A DNA stretch of 64,000 nt from an uncultured Bacteroidota bacterium. GTDB taxonomy: Bacteria; Bacteroidota; Bacteroidia; Flavobacteriales; Flavobacteriaceae. The stretch is taken from NCBI GenBank assembly GCA_902517365.1, contig CABYCA010000001.1, forward strand, positions 60,348 through 124,347, in the 5' to 3' direction. The position numbers and the translations under genes are program-made. Shown here piece by piece: positions 44,530 through 55,115 of the stretch. The notes under the pieces are model-generated. The model ran no database searches and had not been told where the DNA came from. It saw only the letters and a list, made by a program, of their open reading frames with translations. Positions within the stretch are counted from its first letter, which is position 1; the number at the start of each line of letters is the position of its first letter.

Positions 44530-45951
44530 ATGAGAAAAAATTTATTTTTTACTATAATACTATCTAGTTTTTTTGTTGTAAATAGTTGTCAATTAAATGA
44601 AGCCATAAAACCTAATATCATTTGGCTAGTTTTAGAAGATCAATCTCAATATTTTTTTCCATTTTATGGAGATAATACTATTGAGTTACAGAACATAAAT
44701 CAGCTACTAGATAATGGAATTGTTTATGAAGGAATGAACTCTCCATATCCAGTTTGCGCTCCATCAAGAAGTGCAATTATTACTGGTATGTACCCAAATT
44801 CAATTGGAACCGGCAATCAAAGGGCTTATAGCTATTACAGATCTGAAAGAGAAGAACACGAAAAAAAACTAGGATTCCCTTTCTACTCATCAAAATTTGC
44901 AGAACAGATTAAACCATTTACTCAAATTCTAAGAGAAAATGGTTATTATACGTCAAATAATAGTAAAGAAGATTATAATTTTAAATTGACAAAAGAAGCA
45001 TGGGATGATTCCAGTATTGATGCTTCATGGGAAAACAGAGAAGGAAGTGAGCCATTCTTTTCTGTATTTAATTTTGAAATTACCCATGAATCTCAAATTT
45101 GGTTAAGAGATGAGCAGGAGCTTCAAGTTAATCCTGAAAATTTAAAAGTACCTCCATTTTTTCCAAATGATTCGATCACAAGACACTCAATGGCAGTTAA
45201 CTACTCAAATATATTAGAAGCAGACAGACAAATAGGAATGATAATTCAAAGGCTAAAGGAACAAAATCTTTATGATAGTTCCTATATATTTTTTTATAGC
45301 GATCATGGTGGTCCTTTCCCAAGACACAAAAGAGCAATATATGAAACAGGTTCTAAAGTTCCTTTAATAATTAAGTTTCCAAAAAGTAAAAACATAAAGA
45401 ATAAAAGAAATAAGGATCTTCTAAATTTTATAGACTTTGCACCTACAATTTTATCAATTACTGGAATTGATATTCCAGAAATATATCAAGGTAAAGCCTT
45501 TCTTGGTTCAAATAAAGATAAAAACAAAAGGAAATATTTATTTACAGCTAGTGATAGATTTGATGAAGTACCTGAAAAGATTAGGGCAGTAAAATCAAAA
45601 AAGTACAAGTATATTAGAAATTATAATATTAATATCCCACATGCTATTGATAACAAGTACAGGTCTCAAATGAAATTAATGAAGCATCTATCATATCTAA
45701 ATGACAATGAATTATTATCAAAAGAAGAAAAACTTTGGTTTCAAAATCCTAAAAGTTTTGAGGAGTTTTATGACTTAGAAAATGATCCATTTGAATTACT
45801 TAACATTATTTATGATATCAAATATCAAGATGAAATTAAAAATTTAAGAGAACAATTAGATAATTGGATTAAGATAATTAATGATCCAATAACCATACCT
45901 GAAAAAGAATTGGTAAAATTACTAACCATTAATATTACTAATCAAGAGTAA
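44530..45951 (+). CDS. Type I sulfatase lipoprotein, heparan N-sulfatase (SGSH/S1_8)-like
   Basis: A 473-residue sulfatase with lipobox VVNSC. The modifiable cysteine is Cys76 in YPVCAPSRSAIITGMYPNSIG. The opening WLVLEDQSQYFFPFYGD has Glu-Asp in place of the usual Asp-Asp, as seen in sulfatases related to N-sulfoglucosamine sulfohydrolase. SDHGGPFPRHKRAIYETG and a KYKYIRNY tail follow that pattern. The gene is divergent from the other two sulfatase genes. A TAAATTTG at 44500-44507 could be its -7 box, leaving a leader of about 15-20 nt. Confidence 0.92.
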   Translation: MRKNLFFTIILSSFFVVNSCQLNEAIKPNIIWLVLEDQSQYFFPFYGDNTIELQNINQLLDNGIVYEGMNSPYPVCAPSRSAIITGMYPNSIGTGNQRAYSYYRSEREEHEKKLGFPFYSSKFAEQIKPFTQILRENGYYTSNNSKEDYNFKLTKEAWDDSSIDASWENREGSEPFFSVFNFEITHESQIWLRDEQELQVNPENLKVPPFFPNDSITRHSMAVNYSNILEADRQIGMIIQRLKEQNLYDSSYIFFYSDHGGPFPRHKRAIYETGSKVPLIIKFPKSKNIKNKRNKDLLNFIDFAPTILSITGIDIPEIYQGKAFLGSNKDKNKRKYLFTASDRFDEVPEKIRAVKSKKYKYIRNYNINIPHAIDNKYRSQMKLMKHLSYLNDNELLSKEEKLWFQNPKSFEEFYDLENDPFELLNIIYDIKYQDEIKNLREQLDNWIKIINDPITIPEKELVKLLTINITNQE

Positions 45952-45994
45952 GATTGTTTAAAGTTTAGTTAATCTTCAAACAGACTAAAAATTG

Positions 45995-46068
45995 TGATCG
46001 CGATAGGATTCGAACCTATGACCGTCTGCTTAGAAGGCAGATGCTCTATCCAGCTGAGCTACGCGACC
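45995..46068 (-). tRNA. tRNA-Arg (anticodon UCU)
   Basis: A 74-nt cloverleaf on the minus strand. The acceptor stem GGTCGCG pairs with CGCGATC, the D-arm region reads AGCTCAGCTGGATAGAGC, the anticodon loop is TTCTAAG giving UCU, and the T-loop is GGTTCGAATCC. The 3' CCA is not encoded. It follows the tRNA-Ser by 7 bp. Confidence 0.97.
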
Positions 46069-46075
46069 AAAAATG

Positions 46076-46159
46076 CGGAGAGACTGGGATTCGAACCCAG
46101 GCAACGTTTACACGTTGACAGATTAGCAATCTGCTCCATTACCACTCTGGCACCTCTCC
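46076..46159 (-). tRNA. tRNA-Ser (anticodon GCU)
   Basis: An 84-nt class II tRNA on the minus strand with a long variable arm (CAACGTGTAAACGTTG). The acceptor stem GGAGAGG pairs with TCTCTCC, the anticodon loop TTGCTAA gives GCU, and the T-loop is GGTTCGAATCC. The discriminator base is G, as expected for serine. CCA is not encoded. Confidence 0.97.
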
Positions 46160-46170
46160 AAAAGAATTTA

Positions 46171-46178
46171 CAAATTTA
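46171..46178 (-). promoter_or_regulatory. Candidate -7 promoter element of the tRNA pair
   Basis: TAAATTTG on the minus strand ends 11 bp before the first base of tRNA-Ser, so transcription would start about 5 nt upstream of the mature tRNA. No clear -33 element is seen. Confidence 0.5.
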
Positions 46179-46207
46179 GATAAAAAATTAACCTGAAAAA
46201 GAATTAT

Positions 46208-47440
46208 TTAGTCTTGTTGTTCTAAAAGATTTTTCATCTCCATATATCCAGGATTGTCTCCAATTGTACCATAAATATTCATCAATGTTCTAATAGCTTC
46301 ATTATTATTATTTATAGATATTAAATTTTTTAAAATTGGAATACATTCTTTGTAGAGGTTTTCTCTTAAGTCTTTTAATTCATCATATCTTAGATTATCA
46401 GATCTTGAGGTGCCCAGGCTATTCATCTCATTAACTATGTCTTGCTCTCCTTCAAGAATTAGAGCTACCAAATTAAGATAACTATTTTCATTAGTTGGGT
46501 CTAACTCTATAGATTTCTCATAATAGGAAATAGCTACATCCTTTTCTCCAAGTTCTCCACTTACAACACCTAGATTATAATATAAAACAGGATTGCTAGG
46601 TTCTTTTTTAATAGCTTCAGACATTGCTATCCTGAAAGCTTCTTTATTACCTAACTCAAAGTAAATATTAGCAGCAGTTATAATAAGTCCAACATCATCT
46701 GGGTTTGATAACCTTGCAGCTTCAATTGCAGCTAAAGCTTTATCATTCTGCCCCAATTGTTTATATATCAATGCAATATTCTTGACAATTTCAGGAAATT
46801 TAGATTCTGTTTCTTCTTCTCGAGGATTTGAGTAATCTTTTGACTTCTGTAATAGTTTATATTGTGATTCGGAGTTTATCTCAATTTCTTCTCCTGAATC
46901 AACATCTGTTAAGTAAAATTTAGTCTCAACACCGTCATATTTTATATCTCTTAAAACCTCATAATACTCAAGAGCCATTTGAAAGTCTTGAGCATTTACT
47001 GCAGATGATGCAGCAAAATAAAGATACTCTTGATTGAAGTTAGGTTTTAAATCATAGACCGTCTTAAGCTTTTTTGCAGCACCTGAAAAATTATCTGTCT
47101 CGTTGTCCCCTACTGCGCTTGTTATTAATGCAGTTTCTAATTTATTAATCTCAGGATTTAGAAGTTGATCTGAAATACCAAGATTTTTGGATATATCAAA
47201 TGCTTTAATAGCTAAATCAAAATCTTCCATTGCTGTATGTAATTTTCCATACAAAAGCATAGCTTGAGATCTTATTTTATCATCGCTAGAATCAAAAATT
47301 TCCTTGGAAGATTCAAGAAGGTCAATTGCAGATGAATATTGACCGGAAGTAAAAAATTTATTTGCATTTCTTAATTCCTTTTTCTGTGCAGTTGAAAAAG
47401 AGATAGTAAAAAGCAAAGAATATAATATTAGTTTTTTCAT
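46208..47440 (-). CDS. Exported TPR-repeat protein
   Basis: A 410-residue protein with a signal peptide (MKKLILYSLLFTISFSTAQ) and at least four tetratricopeptide repeats. The best are DVGLIITAANIYFELGNKEAFRIAM, NPVLYYNLGVVSGELGEKDVAISYYEKSIELDP and the preceding QLGQNDKALAAIEAARLSNP. TPRs form protein-binding scaffolds, here in the periplasm. It lies 12 bp after gyrA on the same strand, an arrangement I recall from other flavobacteria. Specific partners are unknown. Confidence 0.9.
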   Translation of the reverse strand: MKKLILYSLLFTISFSTAQKKELRNANKFFTSGQYSSAIDLLESSKEIFDSSDDKIRSQAMLLYGKLHTAMEDFDLAIKAFDISKNLGISDQLLNPEINKLETALITSAVGDNETDNFSGAAKKLKTVYDLKPNFNQEYLYFAASSAVNAQDFQMALEYYEVLRDIKYDGVETKFYLTDVDSGEEIEINSESQYKLLQKSKDYSNPREEETESKFPEIVKNIALIYKQLGQNDKALAAIEAARLSNPDDVGLIITAANIYFELGNKEAFRIAMSEAIKKEPSNPVLYYNLGVVSGELGEKDVAISYYEKSIELDPTNENSYLNLVALILEGEQDIVNEMNSLGTSRSDNLRYDELKDLRENLYKECIPILKNLISINNNNEAIRTLMNIYGTIGDNPGYMEMKNLLEQQD

Positions 47441-47452
47441 TTTTCAATTTGT

Positions 47453-49939
47453 TTATACTGCGTCTCCTGTAAACTCAATCTCATTAATATCCTCAATGTC
47501 GTCATCATCTTTCATGACTTTTGCGACTGCAGCAATGCTATCTCCATCTTTAAGACTTATAACTTTAACACCTTGAGTAGCTCTTCCCATAACCCTTAAA
47601 TCTTCAACTTGCATTCTGATTGCAATTCCTGATTTATTAATAATCATCAAATCATCACTATCAGAGACACTTTTTAATGTCACTAATTTACCAGTTTTTT
47701 CTGTAATAGAAATAGTTTTTACACCTTTACCTCCTCTATTTGTAAGACGATAATCTTCAAGAGATGAACGTTTACCATATCCGTTTTCAGATACTACTAA
47801 TATATTAGCATCCATGTCATTAACAGATATCATACCTACAACCTCATCTTTATAATCTTTCAACCTTATGCCTCTAACTCCTGAGGCATTTCTTCCCATA
47901 GGCCTGGTTTTTCCCTCTTCAAATCGAATAGCTTTCCCAGATTTTACAGCAAGCATAATTTGACTATTACCATTAGTAAGTTTTGCTTCTAATAATTCAT
48001 CGTCTTCTTTTATAGTAATTGCATTTATCCCATTAGATCTTGGCCTTGAATATTGCTCAAGTGATGTTTTTTTAACTTGACCCATTTTAGTAGCCATAAT
48101 TACATAATGATTATTTACATAATCTTCATCTTTTAAATCTTGAGTACATATAAATGCTTTAACTCTATCATCTTGCTCAATATTGATAAGGTTTTGTATG
48201 GCTCTTCCTTTTGAATTTTTTGAGCCTTCTGGTATTTCAAAAACTCTCATCCAAAAACATTTACCTTTTTGTGTAAAGAACAACATATATTGATGGTTAG
48301 TACCTACAAATAGATCCTCTAAAAAGTCTTCATCTCTAGTCTTTGTTGCCTTTTGTCCAACACCGCCTCTATGCTGAGTTTTATATTCTGTTAGTGGAGT
48401 TCTCTTTATGTAACCTGCATGAGATATTGTGATAACAACCTTTTCATCAGGAATTATGTCTTCAACCCTAAAGTCACCTCCAGCATATTCAATTTCAGAT
48501 CTTCTTTCATCTCCATATTTTTCTTTGATATCTGAAAGCTCCTCTTTAATAAGATTCATTCTTTTAGGCTTACTATCTAAAAGTTCCTTATATCCTTCTA
48601 TAGTTTTCTGAAGCTCATCATATTCTTCTCTCAATTTATTTTGTTCAAGTCCAGTAAGCTGTCTTAATCTCATTTCAATTATGGCCTTTGCCTGAGTTTC
48701 AGAGAGCTTATATTTTTTTTCAAGTTTTTGTTTGGCCTCCTCTGCATTTGATGATTTTTTAATTAAATCTATGACATCATCAATATTATCACTAGCAATA
48801 ATAAGCCCTTCGAGAATATGGGCTCTTTGCTCTGCCTTTTTAAGCTCAAAATTTGTCCTTTTAACAACAACATCATGTCTATGGTCAACAAAATGATGTA
48901 TCAAATCTTTAAGGTTAAGAAGCTCTGGCCTACCATTTACTAGAGCTACATTGTTTACACTAAAAGAAGATTGAAGTGGGGTATACTTATAAAGTTTATT
49001 TAAAACAATATTTGGAATTGCATCTCTCTTAAGTACATAAACAATCCTCATACCTTTCCTGTCTGACTCATCTCTTATTGTTGATATACCTTCAATTTTA
49101 CCTTCATTTACTAGGTCAGCTGTTTTCTTGATCATGTCTGCTTTATTTACTTGGTAAGGGATTTCAGAAACTATAACACATTCTCTATCATTTACATTCT
49201 CAACAATAGCTTTACCTCTCATGACAACTCTTCCCTTCCCAGTATGAAAGGCCTCTTTAACACCATCATATCCATATATTGTACCTCCTGTTGGGAAATC
49301 AGGAGCTTTTACGTATTGTATAAGCTCATCTATTGTGATATCATTATTGTCTATATACTTCATAATTCCATCAATAACTTCAGATAAATTATGGGGAGGC
49401 ATATTTGTTGCCATTCCAACTGCAATTCCTGAAGCTCCGTTTATTATCAGTGCTGGAACTCTTGTTGGTAATACTGTTGGCTCCATTATAGTATCGTCAA
49501 AGTTTAGCTGAAAATCAACAGTCTCTTTGTCAATATCTGATAATAATTCTTCAGATATTTTTTGCATTTTTGCCTCTGTATATCTCATTGCTGCAGGGCT
49601 GTCTCCATCAACTGATCCAAAATTACCTTGACCATCAACTAGATTATATCTTAAACTCCATTCCTGAGCCATTCTAACCATTGTATCATAGACAGAACTA
49701 TCACCATGAGGGTGATATTTACCCATTACGTCTCCAACAATTCTTGCAGATTTTTTGTAAGAAGATGATGATCTAACGCCCATTTCATTCATCCCAAATA
49801 GAACTCTTCTATGAACAGGCTTTAGTCCATCTCTAACGTCAGGTAAAGCTCTTGAAACAATTACAGACATCGAGTAATCGATGTATGCAGATTTCATTTC
49901 ATCTTCAATATTTATGGGGATTAACTTTTCTTTTTCCAT
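47453..49939 (-). CDS. gyrA: DNA gyrase subunit A
   Basis: An 828-residue GyrA, which cuts and rejoins DNA in type II supercoiling. The active tyrosine is Tyr120 in [10 protein letters not shown]. The quinolone-resistance region reads [11 protein letters not shown], with Ser81 and Asp85 at the positions of E. coli Ser83 and Asp87, so the common target-site resistance changes are absent. The C-terminal pinwheel contains the GyrA-box-like TNRGGKG and ends in an acidic tail ([12 protein letters not shown]). The start is the ATG at 49939, divergent from clpC. Confidence 0.98.
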   Translation of the reverse strand: MEKEKLIPINIEDEMKSAYIDYSMSVIVSRALPDVRDGLKPVHRRVLFGMNEMGVRSSSSYKKSARIVGDVMGKYHPHGDSSVYDTMVRMAQEWSLRYNLVDGQGNFGSVDGDSPAAMRYTEAKMQKISEELLSDIDKETVDFQLNFDDTIMEPTVLPTRVPALIINGASGIAVGMATNMPPHNLSEVIDGIMKYIDNNDITIDELIQYVKAPDFPTGGTIYGYDGVKEAFHTGKGRVVMRGKAIVENVNDRECVIVSEIPYQVNKADMIKKTADLVNEGKIEGISTIRDESDRKGMRIVYVLKRDAIPNIVLNKLYKYTPLQSSFSVNNVALVNGRPELLNLKDLIHHFVDHRHDVVVKRTNFELKKAEQRAHILEGLIIASDNIDDVIDLIKKSSNAEEAKQKLEKKYKLSETQAKAIIEMRLRQLTGLEQNKLREEYDELQKTIEGYKELLDSKPKRMNLIKEELSDIKEKYGDERRSEIEYAGGDFRVEDIIPDEKVVITISHAGYIKRTPLTEYKTQHRGGVGQKATKTRDEDFLEDLFVGTNHQYMLFFTQKGKCFWMRVFEIPEGSKNSKGRAIQNLINIEQDDRVKAFICTQDLKDEDYVNNHYVIMATKMGQVKKTSLEQYSRPRSNGINAITIKEDDELLEAKLTNGNSQIMLAVKSGKAIRFEEGKTRPMGRNASGVRGIRLKDYKDEVVGMISVNDMDANILVVSENGYGKRSSLEDYRLTNRGGKGVKTISITEKTGKLVTLKSVSDSDDLMIINKSGIAIRMQVEDLRVMGRATQGVKVISLKDGDSIAAVAKVMKDDDDIEDINEIEFTGDAV

Positions 49940-50118
49940 AACAGTATATTATTGCTAAAATACTTAATCAGGTAATATTTTAAACTCTTTATTTATGTAA
50001 AAACATATAATTTATTAACATTATAAATTGAAAAGTTTTATCGTGAAATAAGCAATTAGTATGAGTATTTTCTTTGTTAATTTATATTATTGATATATTT
50101 TAGTCAACTAAATTATAT

Positions 50119-52671
50119 ATGATGGACGATAATTTTTCTTCAAGAGTTAAAGATGTAATTTCTTACAGTAAAGAAGAGGCCTTAAGACTAGGCCACAAAC
50201 AGATAGGCACCGAACATCTGCTTCTGGGTATGCTCAGAGATGGGGGAGGCAAAGCTATTTCAATATTAAACTCAATTGATATAAACTTAGATGAACTTAG
50301 AAAAAAGATTGAAATTTTAAATCCGTCTATTATAGATAGTGCATCGTTAAATCTTAATGAAAAAAAGAATCTTCATCTTACCAGACAAGCTGAGAGAGCT
50401 TTAAAAACAACTTTTTTAGAAGCAAAATTATTTCAAAGTACAAATATAAATACCGCACACTTACTTCTTTGTATTTTGAGAAATGATAATGACCCTATTA
50501 CAAAGGTTTTATTAAAAATGGATATAACATATGATAATGTTAAAGAAAAGTTTAAATCTATGATTAACGACCCAGGGTCTGATGATATAATTGAATATCC
50601 TTCTTCTTCTGCATTCCCAGACGAAAAAGATGATGCTGATGAATCTAAAAACCCTTTTTCTTCTAAACAGAAAACAAAATCTTCATCTAATACAAAGACT
50701 CCTGTTTTAGATAATTTTGGTAGAGATATGACCGCTTTGGCTGAGTCCAATAAGTTAGATCCTGTTATAGGAAGGGATAAAGAGATTCAAAGAGTATCTC
50801 AAATTTTGAGTAGAAGGAAAAAGAATAATCCTCTTTTGATTGGCGAACCAGGTGTTGGAAAATCTGCAATCGCTGAAGGCCTAGCCTTGAGGATAATTCA
50901 AAAAAAAGTTTCAAGAATTTTATATGGTAAAAGAGTTATAACTCTTGACCTTGCTAGTCTTGTTGCTGGAACTAAATATAGAGGTCAATTTGAAGAGAGA
51001 ATGAAAGCTGTAATGAATGAGCTTGAAAAAAATAGGAATATAATTTTATTTATTGATGAAATCCATACAATTGTTGGAGCCGGTGGCGCTACTGGTAGTC
51101 TTGACGCGTCTAATATGTTTAAACCTGCTCTTGCTAGAGGAGAGATTCAATGTATAGGAGCTACTACTCTCAATGAATATAGTCAACATATTGAAAAAGA
51201 TGGTGCACTTGAAAGAAGATTTCAGAAAATATTAGTCGAAGAGACTAATAAAGATGAAACAATTGAAATCTTGAGAAATATTAAAGATAAATATGAGTCA
51301 CATCACAATGTAAATTATACTGACGAAGCTTTAATTGCTTGCGTTGAACTAAGCCAAAGATATATAACTGACAGGTTTCTCCCAGATAAGGCAATTGATG
51401 CTTTAGATGAGGCTGGATCTAGAGCTCACATAAATAACATGGATGTCCCTGAGGAAGTAGTTCTAATGGAGAAACAATTAGAAGATGTGAGAGAATTAAA
51501 AAACTCAGTTGTCAAGAAGCAAAAATATGAAGAAGCTGCTAGACTTCGAGATGATGAAAAAAGAGTAGAGAAGAAACTTGTTGAGGCTCAAAATAGATGG
51601 CATGAGGACTCTAAGTTAAATAGAGTCAAAGTTGATGAAAATGAAATCGCTGATGTTGTGTCTATGATGACAAACATCCCTGTTAATAAGATTGTCTCCT
51701 CTGAGAAAAATAAATTATCAAAACTTGAAAATATTATTAAGAATAAAATTATAGGTCAGGACGAAGCTGTATCTAAAGTTGTGAAATCTATTCAAAGAAA
51801 TCGAGCAGGGCTTAATTCCCCTAATAGACCTATTGGTTCATTTATCTTTTTAGGTCAAACTGGTGTTGGTAAAACCCAATTAGCTAAAGTGTTAGCTTCT
51901 GAAATTTTTGAATCAGAAGAAAATCTAATTAGAATAGATATGAGTGAGTATATGGAAAAGTTTTCAGTATCTAGACTTATTGGTGCACCTCCAGGATATG
52001 TTGGGTATGAAGAGGGAGGTCAGTTAACAGAAAAAGTAAAAAGAAGACCATACTCTGTTGTATTGTTTGATGAAATCGAGAAAGGGCATCCAGATATTTA
52101 CAGTATGCTTCTTCAAATATTAGATGATGGCTTTCTTACTGACAGTGTTGGTAGAAAAATAAACTTTCAAAATACAATTATTATAATGACCTCAAATATA
52201 GGTGTTAAACAAATCAATGATTTTGGCATTGGTGTAGGTTTTGAGACTAAATCATCAATAGACCAGACATCTCTAACTGAACAAAAAGTTATTCAAAGAG
52301 CACTAAAAAATACTTTTGCTCCAGAGTTTCTTAACAGAATTGATGATTGTATAATATTTAATTCATTATCCATAAAAGAGATTAATAAAATAGTATCTAT
52401 AGAAATTGACAAACTTAAAGAAAAAGTAAGCAGTATAGGATATGATTTATCTATCTCAGCAAAAGCAAAAGCATTTATATGTGATAAAGGATTTGATATA
52501 AAAAATGGTGCAAGACCTCTAAACAGAATGATACAAAAATACATTGAAGACTTGATCGCAGAAAGTCTTGTTTCTGATAAAATCAAGCAGGGTGATAAGT
52601 TATATGTTGATCATAAATCTGACTCTGAGGTACTAACATTATTAATTAATAAAAAAGAAATAGCTTCTTGA
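50119..52671 (+). CDS. clpC: ATP-dependent Clp protease ATP-binding subunit ClpC
   Basis: An 850-residue AAA+ unfoldase. Order: two N-terminal Clp repeats (about 1-145), AAA-1 with Walker A GEPGVGKSA, a UVR segment in the middle domain (KKQKYEEAARLRDDEK), AAA-2 with GQTGVGKTQ, and a ClpP-docking IGVGF loop. The UVR segment is the ClpC rather than ClpA/ClpB mark. The N-domain is followed by a serine/lysine-rich linker. A TTTG at 50073 and TATATTTT at 50094 could be its promoter, with a short 17-bp spacer. ATG codons at 50119 and 50122 are both possible starts. thrA follows with a 4-bp overlap. Confidence 0.95.
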   Translation: MMDDNFSSRVKDVISYSKEEALRLGHKQIGTEHLLLGMLRDGGGKAISILNSIDINLDELRKKIEILNPSIIDSASLNLNEKKNLHLTRQAERALKTTFLEAKLFQSTNINTAHLLLCILRNDNDPITKVLLKMDITYDNVKEKFKSMINDPGSDDIIEYPSSSAFPDEKDDADESKNPFSSKQKTKSSSNTKTPVLDNFGRDMTALAESNKLDPVIGRDKEIQRVSQILSRRKKNNPLLIGEPGVGKSAIAEGLALRIIQKKVSRILYGKRVITLDLASLVAGTKYRGQFEERMKAVMNELEKNRNIILFIDEIHTIVGAGGATGSLDASNMFKPALARGEIQCIGATTLNEYSQHIEKDGALERRFQKILVEETNKDETIEILRNIKDKYESHHNVNYTDEALIACVELSQRYITDRFLPDKAIDALDEAGSRAHINNMDVPEEVVLMEKQLEDVRELKNSVVKKQKYEEAARLRDDEKRVEKKLVEAQNRWHEDSKLNRVKVDENEIADVVSMMTNIPVNKIVSSEKNKLSKLENIIKNKIIGQDEAVSKVVKSIQRNRAGLNSPNRPIGSFIFLGQTGVGKTQLAKVLASEIFESEENLIRIDMSEYMEKFSVSRLIGAPPGYVGYEEGGQLTEKVKRRPYSVVLFDEIEKGHPDIYSMLLQILDDGFLTDSVGRKINFQNTIIIMTSNIGVKQINDFGIGVGFETKSSIDQTSLTEQKVIQRALKNTFAPEFLNRIDDCIIFNSLSIKEINKIVSIEIDKLKEKVSSIGYDLSISAKAKAFICDKGFDIKNGARPLNRMIQKYIEDLIAESLVSDKIKQGDKLYVDHKSDSEVLTLLINKKEIAS

Positions 52672-55115
52672 AAGTCTTAAAGTTTGGCGGCACATCAGTC
52701 GCTAATTCAGAATCAATATCTAAGGTAATATCAATTTTGAATAATAATCAAGATGATAACATTCTGGTTGTTGTTTCTGCACTTGGTGGTATAACTAACC
52801 TTCTTCAAGAATGCCTGACTCTCAAGGGAAAATCAACTGACAAGGTTTTAAAGAATATTGAAGAGAGACACCTTGAGATAATCAACAATTTATCAAGTCT
52901 TAATGGTCAGAGTTTTTTAAAGAGTTTCTTAAAAGAAAAAATAAACCAGCTTGAAGAAATTCTTGATGCTATTTCAAAAATTAATGAAGTAACAAAAAGA
53001 ACAGTCTCAAAGGTATTAACTCTTGGAGAAATCTTATCAAGTAAAATAATCTTTGAAATTCTTAAGCAAAAAGGATTTGATATCTCTTATATAAATTCTC
53101 AAGAATTAATTTACACCAAAGAGCTAAATAATAATGAGATATTAGATGCAGAAAAGTCATCAATAAATATAAATAATAAAATTAACCTAGTAGATACGAG
53201 GGTAATGATCGCTCCAGGGTATATTTGCTCGAATGAGTTAGATGAAATTTCAAATCTTGGAAGAGGAGGTTCTGACTATAGTGCATCTATATACGCAAAA
53301 TATTGTAATGCAAAATCTTTAGAAATATGGACTGATGTCAGTGGCGTTTTTAGCGCAAACCCTAAAATTGTAGAAAAGGCTTCACCTATTGAGTTTTTAT
53401 CATATAAAGAAGCTATGGAACTATCATTTTTTGGTGCTAAAGTGATATATTTCCCAACACTTCGACCATTAATTGAAGAGAATATTCCTGTTTACATAAA
53501 AAATACTTTTGATCAAGATGCAATTGGAACTTGCATTTCAAACTCTACAAAACTTGATGAAGATGAAATTGTAAAAGGTATTAGTCATATTGACAATATC
53601 TCTATAATTAACTTTGAGGGATCAGGCATGGTTGGAGTTCCTGGTTTTTCGAAAAGATTTTTTGAGTCATTATCATCAAAGCAAATTAATGTTGTAATGA
53701 TTACTCAAGCATCCTCTGAATTTTCTATATGTATTGCTGTAAAATCATACGATGCCATCATAGCAAAAGAAGTAATAGACAATGAATTTGAATTTGAAAT
53801 ATCTCAAAAAAGAATTAATGAGTCTCAAATTGAATCTAACCTTTCAAATATTGCTGTTGTTGGTGATAAGATGAAGAGTAAAAAAGGTATAAGTGGTAAA
53901 CTATTTAATGCTCTGGGTCAAAATAATATTAATATTAGAGCCATTGCGCAAGGCGCTTCTGAAAGAAATATTTCAATCATAATTGATAAAGACAATACTA
54001 AGAAAGCACTAAATGCCTTACATGAAACTTTTTTTGAGGAAAATCTTAAGGATGTTCACATATTTATTACAGGAGTTGGAAATGTTGGAAGATTTCTAAT
54101 TGAACAAATAAGGAATCAAAAAAAGTTTATTGCAAAAAACCTAAAAATAAATCTCAAAGTTCTTGGAATTTCTAACTCAAGGAAAATGATTGTCTCTAAC
54201 TCAGAAATTAATTTAAAAGATTGGTCAAAAGATCTTGACAAATCAAAAATAGTTGCAAATTCTATTGATTTTCAAAATAAAATTCTTGAACTAAATCTAA
54301 GAAATAGTATGTTTATTGATAACACTGCAAGTAATTCAATACCAAATACTTACAGTGAATACTTAAATAATGGAATAGGAATAATAACTTGTAACAAAAT
54401 AGCTAATTCCGGAACGCTTGATAAATATGTGAGTTTGAAAACATTATCAAGAGATAATAACTGTTCATATCTTTATGAAACAAATGTTGGAGCTGCTCTT
54501 CCAGTTGTAAGCACATTAAATAACTTAATTAATTCTGGTGATAAAATAATAAAAATTGAAGCTGTGCTCTCTGGGACATTAAATTATATTTTCAATAGTT
54601 TTAATAAAATTGATACTTTCCATAAAATTGTATCCAAAGCAGTTGATCTTGGATACACTGAGCCAGATCCTAAGATAGATTTGTGCGGTGTAGATGTTTC
54701 TAGAAAAATATTAATACTAGCAAGAGAAAGTGGATATAAATTAGAAATAGAGGATATTAAGATTAACCATTTTCTACCAAATGATTCTATCAACACTGAA
54801 TCTAAAGAAGACTTCTTATTATCATTAGAAAATAACAAAGATCATTTTAACTCTATTCTTAAAAAATCCCAAGAGAATAATTCCAGATTGAAATTTGTAG
54901 CTAAACTAGATAAAGGTAAAGCTAGTGTTGGACTAGAATCTGTTAGTGCTGAGCACCCATTTTATGATTTAGTAGGATCTGATAATATAACTGTATTTTA
55001 TACAGAAAGATATAAGGATTCACCTCTAGTTGTCAAAGGAGCTGGTGCAGGTGGAGAGTTTACAGCGTCTGGTGTCTTTGCTGATATTATTAAAGCAAGT
55101 CAAGGAAATGAATAG
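52668..55115 (+). CDS. thrA: Bifunctional aspartokinase/homoserine dehydrogenase
   Basis: An 815-residue ThrA-type fusion catalysing the first and third steps of threonine synthesis. The aspartokinase domain has KFGGTSVANSESI and GRGGSDYSA. ACT regulatory domains follow (about 310-460), then the homoserine dehydrogenase part with FITGVGNVGRFLIEQI and an ETNVGAALPVVSTLN active-site stretch. The start is TTG at 52668, overlapping the TGA of clpC (TTGA). This gives the standard N-terminus (M)KVLKFGG, so no ATG is needed. ACT domains imply feedback control by threonine. Confidence 0.96.
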   Translation: MKVLKFGGTSVANSESISKVISILNNNQDDNILVVVSALGGITNLLQECLTLKGKSTDKVLKNIEERHLEIINNLSSLNGQSFLKSFLKEKINQLEEILDAISKINEVTKRTVSKVLTLGEILSSKIIFEILKQKGFDISYINSQELIYTKELNNNEILDAEKSSININNKINLVDTRVMIAPGYICSNELDEISNLGRGGSDYSASIYAKYCNAKSLEIWTDVSGVFSANPKIVEKASPIEFLSYKEAMELSFFGAKVIYFPTLRPLIEENIPVYIKNTFDQDAIGTCISNSTKLDEDEIVKGISHIDNISIINFEGSGMVGVPGFSKRFFESLSSKQINVVMITQASSEFSICIAVKSYDAIIAKEVIDNEFEFEISQKRINESQIESNLSNIAVVGDKMKSKKGISGKLFNALGQNNINIRAIAQGASERNISIIIDKDNTKKALNALHETFFEENLKDVHIFITGVGNVGRFLIEQIRNQKKFIAKNLKINLKVLGISNSRKMIVSNSEINLKDWSKDLDKSKIVANSIDFQNKILELNLRNSMFIDNTASNSIPNTYSEYLNNGIGIITCNKIANSGTLDKYVSLKTLSRDNNCSYLYETNVGAALPVVSTLNNLINSGDKIIKIEAVLSGTLNYIFNSFNKIDTFHKIVSKAVDLGYTEPDPKIDLCGVDVSRKILILARESGYKLEIEDIKINHFLPNDSINTESKEDFLLSLENNKDHFNSILKKSQENNSRLKFVAKLDKGKASVGLESVSAEHPFYDLVGSDNITVFYTERYKDSPLVVKGAGAGGEFTASGVFADIIKASQGNE

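Noticed and set aside
45994..46179. Open frame of 61 codons on the plus strand
   Set aside because: It is the antisense of the two tRNA genes; such 'GFEPMT' and 'GFEPRQ' peptides are a common artefact of tRNA T-loops.
55030..55107. Longer ThrB start
   Set aside because: The extra 26 residues come from thrA coding sequence in another frame and do not match homoserine kinase; the ATG at 55108 gives the right N-terminus.
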